From Nageia nagi (taxonomy: Eukaryota; Pinophyta): a stretch of 64,000 bases of DNA. Of the stretch, positions 12,779 to 24,251 are shown one piece after another. The first letter of the stretch is position 1. Every line of letters starts with the position of its first letter. The position numbers and the translations under genes are program-made. The notes under the pieces were generated by a model that worked only from the letters and a program-made list of their open reading frames with translations, had not been told where the DNA came from and ran no database searches. Where the stretch lies: NCBI GenBank assembly GCA_050084985.1, contig JBITNC010000001.1:186930001-186994000 (forward strand). Reading direction: 5' to 3'.

Positions 12779-13241
12779 TGATATAATTGAAGGATTTTAT
12801 AAACCAATATCACCTTGACTCTTCTTCAACAAGTCTAACATTCATCTTTCTAGGAAAGAAATAATCAATCACACAAAAAATAACACATCATATATAGTGG
12901 TTCCTCCATTTCTTGGGAGTACATCCACTTTGAACCATTATTCTATTACTTCTCATAAGATAACTCTCCTACAAATTCTCAAGAATTTTTCTACAAAGCT
13001 CCTACAAAGAGCATCTCTACAAGACATGCATTACCATGCTTCATCAAGTTACATAATGAGAGGGGTACCTCTCTATTTATAAGAAGAAACTCACTTTTTA
13101 ACCTTCCTTTTACCAAGGTTAAAGTTAAAGGTGTTTCTATATTTATTCTCTTAATACTTTAAGGTATCTAAATATACTTTAAGCATTAATTGAATTTACA
13201 TTAAAGAGAAATATTACACAATATTAAATTATAAATTTTTT
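12779..13241 (-). repeat. 3' LTR of the small LTR element
   Basis: Direct repeat partner of 13750-14214. Shared landmarks are the AAGGATT(T/C)TATAAACCAATA start, a GGTTCCTCCAT block, a GAGTACATCCACTTTGAACC block and the ATATTACACAATATT end. The right limit is approximate. Confidence 0.7.
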
Positions 13242-13749
13242 AATATATAAAATTTCATCAAATTTTTCATATATAAAAAAATTGCAAGCTTTTGTAACTT
13301 TATTTGTTACAAAAAACAATTATAACCTTTGTTAATATAGCAAGATAATATTTTAACTTTCTTGCTTAAAAATAACTTTTATTACAAAAATCATAAAATA
13401 GATTTTTGTAAGCTTTCAACTTAGTAAAAAAAATTATAAGCACTAATTTTGTTCAAGATCTTAGATTCTAATCATATACCATATGTTAGATATAACTTCA
13501 AATACTACTAACATGTTACTAACATAAAAATGTTAGATCTTAGTTAATCATTCTAGCATAAACATGTTACTATAAATATCAAATTTCAACTTCAAAATAA
13601 GAAATTGAAATATCTTAATCATTTAAATTTTAAATAAAAAATTGAAACAAGTTTAGAGGCTAGATATACCTTAAATTTGAGGAGAGTTACCTCAAACTTA
13701 TCAAGTAGAAATTTGAGGAGATTACCACAAGAATGGATTGGATACCACT

Positions 13750-14214
13750 TAATAGAATTGAAGGATTCTATAAACCAATATCACCTTGAAAATTCTCAAA
13801 TAAATATAGCATTCATCCTTCTACCAAAGCAATTATCAATCATATAAAAAATGACACATCATGTATAGTAGTTCCTCCATCTCTTAGGAGTACATCCACT
13901 TTGAACCATCATTCTATTACTTCTCACAAGATAAATCTCTTACAAATTCTCAATAATTATTCTACAAATATCCTACAAGAGCATCTCTATAAGATAAGCA
14001 TTACCATGTTTCATAAAGTTACATAATGAGAGGAGTACCTCTCTATTTTTAAGAAGAAACCCACCTTTTAACCTTCCTTTTACCCAAGGGTAAGGTTAAA
14101 GGTGTTTCCATATTTATTCTCTTAATACTTTAAAGTATCTAAATATATGATAAACATTAAGTGAATTTATATTAAAGAGAAATATTACACAATATTACAT
14201 TAAAATTTTCAACA
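13750..14214 (-). repeat. 5' LTR of the small LTR element
   Basis: Direct repeat partner of 12779-13241, ending TTTTCAACA at 14214 where the gypsy RT frame resumes. The expected TG start has changed to TA. Confidence 0.7.
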
Positions 14215-14859
14215 AAGTTCATGAATACAGCTGGTGCATTAGCTAATATGAATGGAAGCACTACAAAGTCATAGTCTCTGTATTTGGTCTTAAAAGTTAT
14301 TTTGTATGTGTCTAAACTTTTGATTCTTAATTCATGATAGTAAAATATTAAATTAATCTTTGAAAATATGAATACATCCTTAATTTGATCAAAAAAATCA
14401 TCAATTCGAGGTAAAGGATACCTATTTTTTTCATGACTTTGTTCAACATTCAATAGTCTATTCATTACCTCATAGAACCATCTTTCTTCTTGATAAAAAG
14501 AATAAGATCTCTACAAGGTTACACACTTGAATTAATTAATCCTTTTTCCAATAAATTCAAAAATTATACTTTTAAATCTTTCATCTTGATTGTAGTCATC
14601 CTATACAAAGTCTTTGAGATAAGTTCTACACCAGGAATTAAGTCAATTGAGAGATCAAATTCTCATTTTGGTGGTAATCCTAGAAAATCGTTAGGAAAAA
14701 CATCCCTAAATTTTTGTAAAATAGGGTATATTTTAAATATTTTCTCTTATAAGTTATATTTTTCTACCTCTTTCACTTTCACTACATATATCACCCCACC
14801 TCTTCGTATTGTTCACTTTAACTACATAACAAAAAGAAGATATGTTTAACATTACTTTG

Positions 14860-15250
14860 ATCATAATAAATCCTTTACCTTTGTAGATTGATATCATAAA
14901 ACTCAATCCATATTTCATGATACTCAATTAATTCATTGTTAGCTTTAATCCAATCCATTCCAAGGATTTTATCATAGAAATTTATGGGTACTACATAGAA
15001 ATCACATTCTATAACTCCTTTAGGAGCTTAATTTCAACTTTCTTAAGATATTAATTTACAAAACTAGTTTGCCTAGAGCCATACTCAACTAACCACCCTT
15101 CTATAAAATATTATATTACCTTTGGCATATCTCAAATAAGTGAAGAAGATATGAATCTTTCTATTGCACCACTATCAATAACAATTTTAAACTTTCTATC
15201 AAACATAATACTAAAATTTGCATAGGAAGAGCTTGACCATTTAGTTTAGT
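14860..15250 (-). pseudogene. Gypsy aspartic protease remnant
   Basis: Between gag and RT on the minus strand, a segment reading KILGMDWIKAN near 14970-14930 matches the end of the retroviral-type aspartic protease fold (ILGMDWL). The catalytic D-S/T-G triad near 15190-15150 is not clearly kept. The protease would cut the gag-pol polyprotein. Stops are present. Confidence 0.55.
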
Positions 15251-15259
15251 ATTTCTTGT

Positions 15260-16430
15260 TACTATAAAAATCATGTGTTTAGCCAAATTCTTATTTTTTG
15301 GACACTTGTTTGCAAAATGGTCAAGTTAATTACAAATCCAATAGTATCCTTTCTTAGACCCTTGATACTTATTTTAAAATTCATCTCTCATTTCTCTTGA
15401 AATGTTTTGTTCTATCGTTGACCCTGATTTCCATTTTTCTAAGGCTTCTTCTTTTTATTGCTGCCATTATTATTCTTATTTTTCTTTTTATAAGGTTGAT
15501 TTTAATTTTTATAATAATTATTTACTTTAAACCTTTTATTATTTTTTTGATGATGATATTTTTCCCACTTTAAGAATCCTTTATTGTTCATGTTTCTCAT
15601 TTCCTATTTCTCATCTTAATTCAAGATGCTATAATTCATGAATGATATTTTGGTTCCTAAGTAGCTTTCTACTTGATGAGAAAGATCATAAGCTTTTTAT
15701 AAATTTTAAGGCTTATGCATATTTACTATTATTTTTATTCTAGCATCTAACCCCAAAATGAATCTATGAACCTATAAATCATTTTTATCCTCTAGTACAC
15801 ATTTCAACAACTTAACAAATTTTTGATGATATTATTATACTAATAAGTTTCCTTGCTAGAGAGTGTAGAATTCATCATATTTTTCATAATAAAATTATTC
15901 TATCATATATTTTTTCTTAAAATTAACTATAAAATCCTCCCATTTAAGATTCACTCCTTGAATCTTTTATTGGGCTTTGTAGGGTTTCCACCGCTGCAAT
16001 GCAAGTCCTGTAAACTTTTCTATACCCTAAGCATTTTAAGATTTATAAGAGATATTTTTCATGAAAAAATAGGTTTTCATATCTTCTAACTAATCCTTAG
16101 TAGCCTCATCTCCTTACTTTCCATTAAATCTTATAATTGAAAGCTTTTTCAAATCTTTGGATAATTCTTGATCTACCTTAGATCCAACAAGATCAGCACT
16201 ATTATTACCAACTCTTTCCTTGTTGCTAAGAGGATTTTACACTCTAGTCATAAAATTTTCAATAATTTCTTGTTGCTTTGCCAATTTTTCCTACAATCTT
16301 AAAATAGTAGCATTATCAGTTCAATTTCTTGAAGTTTCCCCTTCTCTATTTCCTTGAGAAATATTTCCTTGGGATTATGCTTGGTTAGCATTCCTTTGAG
16401 AAGTATTTCTTAATGGTGCCATAACTACTA
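15260..16430 (-). pseudogene. Gypsy gag with zinc knuckle, broken
   Basis: Read from 16420 downwards, the frame begins MAPLRNTSQRN and then shows capsid (Retrotrans_gag) landmarks: LEDMKTYFFMKNISYKS, FTGLALQRWKPYK, WEDFIVNFKKKYM, YYEKYDEFYTL and HRFILGLDARIK. A zinc knuckle near 15345-15305 reads WICN, DHFANKCPK; it is a CCHC box whose first Cys has become Tyr. Gag would form the particle in which reverse transcription takes place. Several stops break the frame. Order gag, protease, RT on one strand fits the element. Confidence 0.75.
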
Positions 16431-16508
16431 TAAAGGATACACAAATTTTAACTTAGGTTTAGGAAAAGTTGAAACTAGGAAGCATTATACCTTATGACTC
16501 ATACTTTT

Positions 16509-16522
16509 GCTCTGATACCAAA
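16509..16522 (-). other. Primer-binding site (tRNA-iMet type)
   Basis: Minus strand TTTGGTATCAGAGC starts immediately after the CA end of the 5' LTR. TGGTATCAGAGC is the common plant LTR-element site complementary to the 3' end of initiator tRNA-Met. It fixes the element's orientation. Confidence 0.85.
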
Positions 16523-17866
16523 TGAAATGTCCATCTAAATTCTACCTCAAAATAAGATATAATTTTTTTATAAAAGTAAACACCATTATACATGCATAAA
16601 ATCATTTTGGTATTCCATGTTTTAGTTTAATGTAGTTGCTATAGATAACCCTCAAATGGATGTAATTGATTAGTTTCCATTTTCACCCAAGTCATGTGAT
16701 AGTCTATTTTTATTAATGCATCTACCATGCACTTAATTCAACTAGATACCCATGATTCAAACATCTCCCATGATTATCTTACCTATATCAATTATGACCT
16801 TTGAGTTATTCTTAGGGCCTACACCTAATATTATATAAATAAACATGATTATTTTCTAATATTTAACCTTAATTTTCATGCATCATGCTTATGCAAATAA
16901 AACTATACAATTTAAATGCTAAGTATGGAATTCATTTACATAAACCAACCATGCTTATAAAATTGAAATAGAAAGAACCTAATCTTGAATTTGTATAGAA
17001 ATTCTAAAATGCAATATGAATCCTTGCTCCCAACTTTTTTTTTCTCTCCAAAAGACCAAGTAACCAAGCATATGACATGAAGAATGATAAATACGAATAG
17101 AAAATGGCTATGAATGGTTGCTAAACACCCTTGAGGTAGTTTTCTCCCAAAACTTCTTGGAATTTTCTCCACTAGAGAAAAACCCCAAAAAGCATAAAAA
17201 TGACCAAAAACCTATTTTCTTTTTCTTTGTCCCCTTTTGCACATTATTTTAAAAACAACTTATTTAATTAAATAATATTAATGAGCTATTAACTAATTAC
17301 CTTCAATTCATATGTTTAACTTTTTGCATAGCTTTTAAATCAAATACAAGCTAATTAACACTTTCTTTTCTTTCTTGCATTCAAAGTATGCTAAATAAAA
17401 AAAATATGCATTTACTTCTATATTCACTTATTTCATTTTCTATTTTAAATTTCTAGATATGAAGTTGAGAACTAGGCTAGTCCATCATCATTCTCACTCA
17501 ATAATGATCTTAAAATCCAAAACATAATCCTATAATAACTTCATTAGTAAAAAATAAATAAACATACATCACAAGAGAATACGCACATAAAAAGCTCATG
17601 CAATCTAATTGAAACAACTTCCCTTGTGGGTTGATGGTGTCTAATCATCTTCTTACAAATAGCAAAGTGGTTCACTTGTATGACTACATTTTCTTATATC
17701 ACATGAAACCACAATAGTATTAAACTTTTTTTGCATAATATCAAGATAAAAATATATAAATAACATATGATATCAACTATCCAAATGCAAGTATGCAATA
17801 ATCCCATACTTAAAACATAATAATTAAATCATGCAAAAATAAAAATAAAAAGAGAGTGTCATGATA
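16523..17866 (-). repeat. 5' LTR of the minus-strand gypsy
   Basis: Plus-strand limits TGAAATGTCC to GTGTCATGATA; the terminal CA has changed to TA. It matches the left LTR along its length except for a block of about 430-450 bp near 16815 that it lacks. Confidence 0.8.
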
Positions 17867-17956
17867 AAAACATAACACAAATTCAGAATGTATGAATTAT
17901 TGGGTTGTAGAGCTGAAATAAAATATCTTTATTTATCATCAACCATGTAATAGGGG
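17867..17956 (+). pseudogene. MULE-type transposase, short middle piece
   Basis: Right after the gypsy element the frame from 17871 reads HNTNSECMNYWVVELK, a stop, then NIFIYHQPCNR. This fits the segment that follows the NIHYKLK motif in this transposase class (a Trp-Val helix and an F-x-Y-Q strand). It therefore looks like the continuation of 7621-8430 across the gypsy insertion. It is cut again at 17957 by an LTR-like sequence. Confidence 0.45.
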
Positions 17957-18773
17957 TGTCATGACCCACCTCAAGATACTATTTGACCTTGAGTACCATC
18001 AAGGATTTGAATGAGTGATGTTTAAGTAATGTTATGGTAATAACAATTTTGATAAGGGAATATGTGTTATTTGTGATAATTTGATGTTGGCTTTAAGATG
18101 TTTTGACATAGGTCATAGGAGGGAGAAGCGATCCAAACACCCTATGGACCAAAGGTGAATCGGTGATAGGAACAAAAGGGTAAGAGGAGAAAATTATTGG
18201 TGTTGATTTGCTAACATACCCTATGACCATAGTTTCATGTAGAATAATTGTTGTGATTATCAATTTCTTAATGAAAATATGTTTGCAAAAGTGTATAGAT
18301 TAACCTTACTCTATAGGATGAGGTGACCATTGCAGGTAAAGGTGTGTTTTCTCTTATTTAATATTTTTGAAATTTGAATTTTAAAGAGGGACAAAGGTGA
18401 TATACCTTAGTTAAATTGAAAATTTTATAAAAGGTTAGAAACATAAATTTAATGGGATAAAAGTTTAATATGAGAGCCCATATTATTGCCACATGGGGCT
18501 AATAGTAAAAAAACACTATTAGAAAGAGACTAAGGTCTCCTTGTGTATTACAAGATATTTAATAGCTAGAAAAATAATAGAATAGTGAATCTACTTAGTT
18601 TTATTTTCTTATGTTAGGTATAGATAAGAGTTGACACTAAATTGTCAATTAATGAAAAAGATTCTAAAGTGTTAAATGTCATTACAATCATTTACAACTT
18701 TTGACAAACCTATCCCAAAAATTATTAAAGGTATGAGGAGACATCCAATTGGACACACTTGAACCCCTTTAGC

Positions 18774-18781
18774 TATAAATA
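18774..18781 (+). promoter_or_regulatory. TATA-like box in the LTR-type insertion
   Basis: TATAAATA about 0.8 kb after the LTR-like start, followed by AAGGAATAGAGC. The position fits a U3 promoter, but this is sequence resemblance only. Confidence 0.35.
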
Positions 18782-19329
18782 AAGGAATAGAGCTTTAGAA
18801 AAATACCTACCTTCCTATCTATCGATCTATCTCTTGTTATTTCATTTTTAGTTATTCTCAAGCTTGGATTACGTGAAGAAAAGAAGTCTCCCTTCCCTCT
18901 CCAAATCAAGGTGCATTCTTTTGCATTTTTATAATATGTGTAGTTAAATTAGTCTTCCTTTTTTTTTCTTTCAAATATGTATGGTAGAATTCTCTGATAA
19001 AAGGTTATGAAATAATTGATGATAATGGCCTTGCTCCATTTGAAATGACATGCTACCTAGTATATTTACTATATTTGTTTGATGGTTGGTACTTTATGTT
19101 GCCTATGAAAAGGGCATAGTTTTTATTTATATTTCATTAAGGAAAGTTTCAATACAAAATTTATTGAATTATCACTCTTTTATATAGTGGATTTGATAAT
19201 GTCCTTGTCGTATATGCTCATGAATTTTCTTTATAAACAGTTTGAGTTTGCCTCTTAGCTCTTTTTCCATGCTTCTCGATAGGCCTATGCATTCATTTAA
19301 AGACTCCATATGCTAGCTTGCACTTAAAA

Positions 19330-20160
19330 TATGAGGGGAAAAGTTTCTAGATCTGATTGTTATTATTTTAGATCTTGCATCCTTTCCATTTCATGTTAAC
19401 ATCATTGCGTATTTTTCTTTTGGTCAATATTCTTAGTACCATAGAGGAACCTTCTTCTTCAAATTCTAAGAAAAAACCAATTTCAACTATTTTTGATATT
19501 TTTATATACTTACATCATGATCATGAAGGAAGAATGTTGGTAAAGATCCAATGCCTAACATTTTACATAGGTACTCTTTTGAAATCTCCATCCTTTGTGT
19601 ATTTTTTCATGCAATTCTCAAACAATTCCTTGGTTTTGTGTATTTCTATGCATTTCACCTCCTTATATATTTGGATATATTCTTCTAGAGACTTCATGAA
19701 TGTGTATGTTGAAAAGAATGCAATGTTGGTTGCACCTATTTATAGTTTTTACCTACACTCACATCCATAGAACTCTATCTATGTCTGCACCATTGAACAA
19801 TCTCCATGCTTTGCCTCCTTTACTTTGTATGTATGTATATATATATATGGAATTCAAATTGCATCATTTACTTTCTATGAGATAAAACTCCTTTATCTTT
19901 TCCAAGAGTTTACACCAGAGTTAACATTGTTAAAATTTGCAGAGATTGATTCTGAATCGCCCATGGCTCTAAAGCAACTAAATCTCATTTGGGCCTTTAA
20001 TAAAATGTAATTTGATGTTATTTAAAAATTCATTTTGGGAATTTTCTATCATATTGGCTTTTTGAATTTGATATTTGTACCTATCAAAGAAAGCATAGTA
20101 TATTTTTGAGTGAAACTCTATTCTTTTGCAACTATGGCACATGCGAGCATTATGAGTCAA
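19330..20160 (-). pseudogene. Unrecognised broken coding stretch
   Basis: On the minus strand, 20160-19978 is open and reads like a real protein rather than chance: CHSCKRIEFHSKIYYAFFDR, then KYQIQKANMIENSQNEFLNN. Beyond a stop the frame goes on with AMGDSESISANFNNVNSGVN. After frame changes further pieces follow, LEEYIQIYKEVKCIEIHKTK, and FFLEFEEEGSSMVLRILTKR, KIRNDVNMKWKG near 19345-19430. The paired CxxC and mixed composition suggest a transposable-element protein, but I do not recognise the family. It runs opposite to the LTR-type insertion around it. Confidence 0.35.
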
Positions 20161-22329
20161 GATTAGTATATGTAGAGAAAATATACATGTACCTTTCCAT
20201 TAAGAGAATGCCATTATATAGATTCATACCATGAATTTGAGACAAACTTTCATTTAATAATAAGATTATTGAGTAATTAAGTATAGAGAATTTTGCATAT
20301 AGTGATTGTACCCTCATTATTATTTATTTGAAATAAACTTATGGAATGAATTCTAATTATTAAGAAAACCATAATTACTAATATAAAAAAATGAGTTATA
20401 AAATAAAAAGGGATAGTTAAATGTTTTGATATTTATAAGAATGATAATTTGTATTTACATGTGAAGTATAAGTTGATTCATGACCAAGCAAGAGATGTAG
20501 TCCAAATAGGATCTAAAATCATCCTGAGGTCTTAAGTGAGTGAATTCATTGTATTAAGGTCATAAAATATAAAGGGTTTTCTGAATCCTTCTCCTTCCTA
20601 GTACTCAATCTACCCACCAAGTTCCTAGAGAATGTTCGATGGTCGTTGTTAGAAAAATGATGGAGATGCTCGATGCTCATTGCTTGAAGATCATTAAGTG
20701 TGTCCTACAACAAGGCAAAGAATGATTTACTAAATTACATGTCATACTATATTTGTATTACAAGATGATGATGATAAGCTACAAAATTATTGTATTAGCC
20801 TTATAATGTAATAATGTTCTTGTAATAAGTTTATGGAAGTTATGTCATTACCCTAGATGTTGATAAATGAATTTATGAGATGCATTCAAACTTCTTGTAA
20901 TTGGTAATCAACTTAGAAATGTTTAATTAGGAATATATTGTATTTATTTCATATATTGAATGATGAACAAAAATTAGGTGATCTTACTTTCCCTTTTATG
21001 CACATCTTTATGATTGTTAAATGATATGGATAATGTTTGATGAATAGGAGTAGGGATTAACACTTTTTTTTCATGATAAGTAGTGGTATTAACAAATCAA
21101 TGTATATAAACTCTTAAAATAAGTAGATGGATGAGGTTATTAATCTTGACATATCCAAAATTATCCCAACAACATAAAATCAAACCTAAATTTGAACTAA
21201 GGGTCCAAATGACAATTTGTGTTCATTTGGGATATTTTAGGACTCTTGGATCAAATTGGATACAAATGGGATCATTTGGGATCTATATGGATGAATGAAA
21301 TAATGTAAAGAAAAATAGTAGAGAACCTTCACCAAATAAACCTATCTTGATACATGATAAATAAAAGAAATATTCTTTTATGTGAGTACCACCTAGTGCC
21401 ACATTACTTTTGTAGCAATAGTGGCTAGACCTTTCCTCGCAACTTGCTACTTTATGTATGCAAGAGAAATTTTAAAATGTATATTTGTATACATGATACA
21501 ATGTGTATGGGATAAATAAGAATCATGTAACTTCTTGAGTAAACCTATAAAAGAAACTTTCAAGGTACACCTTATAGACAAAGATGAATGGTGTTAAACC
21601 CTAGAACTTGTCTTATACCCTCTTCATTATTTGGAAACATTATTTTATGGTTAGTAGGTCATGGGTGGTTCTTTTTGTCAACATATTTAAAAATAAATTA
21701 GACTAAACAACCACTTTAGGATATTATTTAATATGCATGGATCCTCAAGTTATGGGCATGGGGATGTTGAACCAAATGGTGGGACTAGTCGATAGTTATG
21801 GGTAGGTTAGTGTTCATATCCTTCGACTGGTGAGTCAGGTAGGCATAGCAATAAAAAAAACTACTATTATCAGGTGAGGGTAACTAGCAGTCATACCACT
21901 TGCAATTAGCAGAAAGAGGTATGATAATTTTTCTATAGGTGATGCTACCCACTCATAAGGAAGATTTCCTAGGATAAGTTAACTACTCCTATGAGATGAA
22001 GAGTTATCATCAGGTGATGATGCTAACTTAGTGAAACTATGATCTCTCAGGTGTTATGGGAACCAAGTAGAAAAACACTACATCGTGACTAGAAATCCTA
22101 TTGCACACAAGACATGGAATAAGAATGGTGAGGTTACTTTTGAGGTATCTTTTCAATAGGGTGAATGTTAAAAAGTGAATACTAGAAAATTTTATCAAAG
22201 TTGGTTACCCTAGGTTCTTGGCCAATCTTGCCATGTGAGTGTTGAACTAGCTAGCAACATTATTAAGCTCATGTGGGATTGTTTGGATCATTCCTATAAT
22301 TTTGAGTGCTAAATTAAATCAAAAAAAAT

Positions 22330-23770
22330 TAGGTCTAAAAAATTAAGGTTGTAGTTGGTGAAAATAAGTTGATACGTTACAAGGTATAAGAGTTTTTTTG
22401 AGGATTATCAAAGTCCCTAGATTTTGGAGAAGATGTTGTCATATGGACACACTAGCATGATTACAATGGACTCAACATTTAGTACTAACAAGTATGGGGT
22501 AAGTAAATTGTTTTATTTTTCTTTTAAAAGTATAATTAAATATTTGTTAGCATTTTTAAATAGGCTTCATTATCAATTTTAGTACCCATTATGCATATTT
22601 CTTATCTTTTATGAGCAAGATAGTGATGTGCCAATATCATGGTTCATTGTGCAATGTAATCAAAAATAGGATGTTCAAGAATGGCTATAGTTATTACATG
22701 ATAGATGCAAAGAATGTTAACTAGATTGGAAGGTGGAATCCTTCAAGACAAATGATTGTATAGCTAATATAGAAGCGATACAATAGGTGATTTTCATTGT
22801 TATCCTATACCTTAAACTAAAAAATTTAAAAACTCCTATGAAAATTTATGATGATATGTTTGCATGTTGAGTGCTTATTTACAAGATAGCTCTTCTATGT
22901 CTTATGGTTCTTCTATTTCCCAACTCTTCTAGGATTGTGTAATCTGATACATCCTCCAAGTATTCATGAAAAAATCTATTGGCATGTACATAAAATGTGG
23001 TAGAAAAATATCATCAAGCTTGTATCTAACAAATATGTATGTATAAGGATGTGTTTCAAGTTGGGACACATTATGCATACCATAGATAATACAAGCATGA
23101 TTAGCAATCTTATTTATGGTTTCATTAATGAATTTATGGATGAGAAGAGGTTCATACAGTACTTCATTAGCAATTGAGTGGACAAATATAAGTTTGGTAA
23201 GCTCTAATCCATAGTATGCTTAAGTTACTTTAGACTATATTTATACCATGAACTCTATTACTAAAGCTTAATTGTAATTTTTCACATGTGGGAAAAAATA
23301 TTTTGAGATTTTGATCATGCCAATCAAGAAACTAATAATACCATTGAGGCTTACCATTATCAATTAAAGCTTAGATTTCTAAACAATGTGACTAAGAAGG
23401 GTTCAATAAGGTTGGATACTATGATTCATATACTTCACCATAGAGTGGAGCAATTCTACATGCATAAAGATAAGTTAAAGACACACTTTTTTTAGAATAA
23501 CCATAAGAGATAAAAAGAATACTAAAATTGCATGGGAGAGATCTCTTCGTATTTTGGATTCCCATTATTCTCCCCATAAAGCTATACAAAATGCATGGTT
23601 GTTATAGAGTTAGATATATCATTCCACCAAATACCTTGTAGCCAATTATGGTGAATATTGTTTTACGTGTGAATGTATGTGGGTCGTACGAGGTAATGTT
23701 TGCAAGCATGTATGAAGATTAAAATATTACTTTGATCTAGATGGCCTAGATGTGTTACATTTGATTTGAA
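22330..23770 (+). pseudogene. MULE-type transposase core with SWIM finger
   Basis: Segments appear in order with frame changes: LSYGHTSMITMDSTFSTNKYG (22435-22500; the Asp of MDSTF fits the first DDE acid), an intron-like or inserted stretch, FLIFYEQDSDVPISWFIVQ (22600-22655), WLLLHDRCKEC-like and SFKTNDCIANIEAIQ (22740-22780; second acid region), WHVHKMW near 22980, and near 23655-23705 C-E-C, eight residues, C-K-H, which is the SWIM zinc finger CxC...CxH. This layout is that of Mutator-like (MULE) transposases and their domesticated relatives. Stops make it inactive. Terminal inverted repeats were not found. Confidence 0.65.
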
Positions 23771-23833
23771 TTCAAATCCTCTTGATAAAAATACCTCTAA
23801 TTTTAATGAAAAACTTTATGTTTCAATAAATAG

Positions 23834-23905
23834 AAATTTCTCCATAAATACAAATTTCTCCGTAAACACAAATTTCTCCACAAATTGAAATTTCTCCAAA
23901 TAGAA
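23834..23905 (+). repeat. 18-bp tandem repeat, four units
   Basis: AAATTTCTCC plus eight variable bases repeats four times. In the transposase frame each unit gives six residues of the N-x-N-F-S type, so it may be an expanded low-complexity linker after the SWIM finger. Confidence 0.7.
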
Positions 23906-23958
23906 ATATGAATGAATTGCCTATTATAGGAAATAACTAAATAAATTTTTCTTCATAA

Positions 23959-24144
23959 ATGAGAGTTATACTTGATTTATATATTGATGTTATAAAGAGA
24001 ATTCAATATCAAAATAGAGCTCAAAGAGTCATATCTTTGGTTAGAGAATTTGAAAGCTTAGATGGCCTTCATTTTGTACCTAATTTTGATAAATATCTAA
24101 AAAGGAAAAAGAGTTGGATTTCTCCAATGTATAAGAGAAAATAA
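23959..24144 (+). pseudogene. Possible C-terminal piece of the transposase
   Basis: A 61-codon open piece with a charged, helical character (VISLVREFESLDGLHF) in the same direction as the SWIM-finger transposase and 190 bp after its finger. Position suggests the C-terminal tail of that protein. No motif confirms this. Confidence 0.3.
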
Positions 24145-24251
24145 GAGTAATAAGAAATAGATAATTGGTTGATCTTAATACTCATGGGAGTGAGTATGAG
24201 AGCTATGACCTTTTTGTATTGAAAAAATATGAATGTACACCTTCCAATCAA

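Larger units (their letters stand above)
12779..14214 (-). mobile_element. Small non-autonomous LTR element (TRIM-like)
   Basis: Two direct repeats of about 465 bp (12779-13241 and 13750-14214) enclose only about 508 bp without coding capacity. The right copy is followed on the minus strand by TGGTATCCAATCC, a primer-binding site derived from the initiator tRNA-Met type, two bases after the LTR. The flanks AGATT (12774-12778) and AAGTT (14215-14219) may be a worn 5-bp target duplication. This fits a terminal-repeat retrotransposon in miniature, mobilised by enzymes from another element. Its LTRs resemble those of the copia element at 49456-57329. The LTRs differ by roughly a fifth, so it is old. 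Confidence 0.75.
12458..14465 (-). pseudogene. Gypsy reverse transcriptase, split by insertion
   Basis: The N-terminal half is 14465-14215: RYPLPRIDDFFDQIK, FSKINLIFYYHELRI, YKITFKTKYRDYDFVVLPF and ANAPAVFMNF are the fingers and palm of a gypsy RT. The C-terminal half is 12778-12458, with DEFFLVFLDDILIYYMN, which keeps the F-L-D-D catalytic box, and the connection segment SHPAPTNVKDFSSYYHHFVK. The two halves are separated by a 1.4-kb small LTR element that landed a few codons before the catalytic box. A stop lies just before DEFFLVF. The catalytic box survives, unlike in the copies at 2.3 and 57.8 kb. Confidence 0.85.
8431..17866 (-). mobile_element. Ty3/gypsy element with both LTRs
   Basis: Two related LTRs flank a minus-strand gag-protease-RT-RNase H-integrase set. 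The right copy is the 5' LTR: it is followed (minus direction) by a primer-binding site TTTGGTATCAGAGC, complementary to initiator tRNA-Met. The left copy is the 3' LTR, preceded by a purine tract. Flanks are AAAAT (8426-8430) and AAAAC (17867-17871), a 5-bp target duplication with one change. The element sits inside the MULE-type transposase gene. It carries a small LTR element inside its RT (12779-14214) and a tandem duplication at the integrase end. All genes contain stops. LTRs differ by several percent plus a 430-bp gap, so it is much older than the copia element at 49.5 kb. Confidence 0.85.
17957..22150 (+). mobile_element. LTR-type insertion, limits uncertain
   Basis: A TGTCATGACCCACCTC start at 17957 resembles the LTR start of the neighbouring gypsy (TGTCATGACC), here on the plus strand, and it cuts the transposase frame. 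A TATA-like box lies at 18774. The right end is not certain; a CA followed by ATAGGGTG near 22155 is similar to the left flank ATAGGGG and could mark a target duplication. Inside there is a broken minus-strand coding stretch at 19.3-20.2 kb but no pol domain I recognise. It may be one element, or an LTR plus further insertions. Confidence 0.4.

Noticed and set aside
14490-14849. 119-codon plus-strand open frame
   Set aside because: It is opposite the gypsy protease-RT stretch and carries no known motif.
21790-22080. Recurrent TCAGGTGA-like words
   Set aside because: About five loose copies without a stable unit; too weak to call a repeat.
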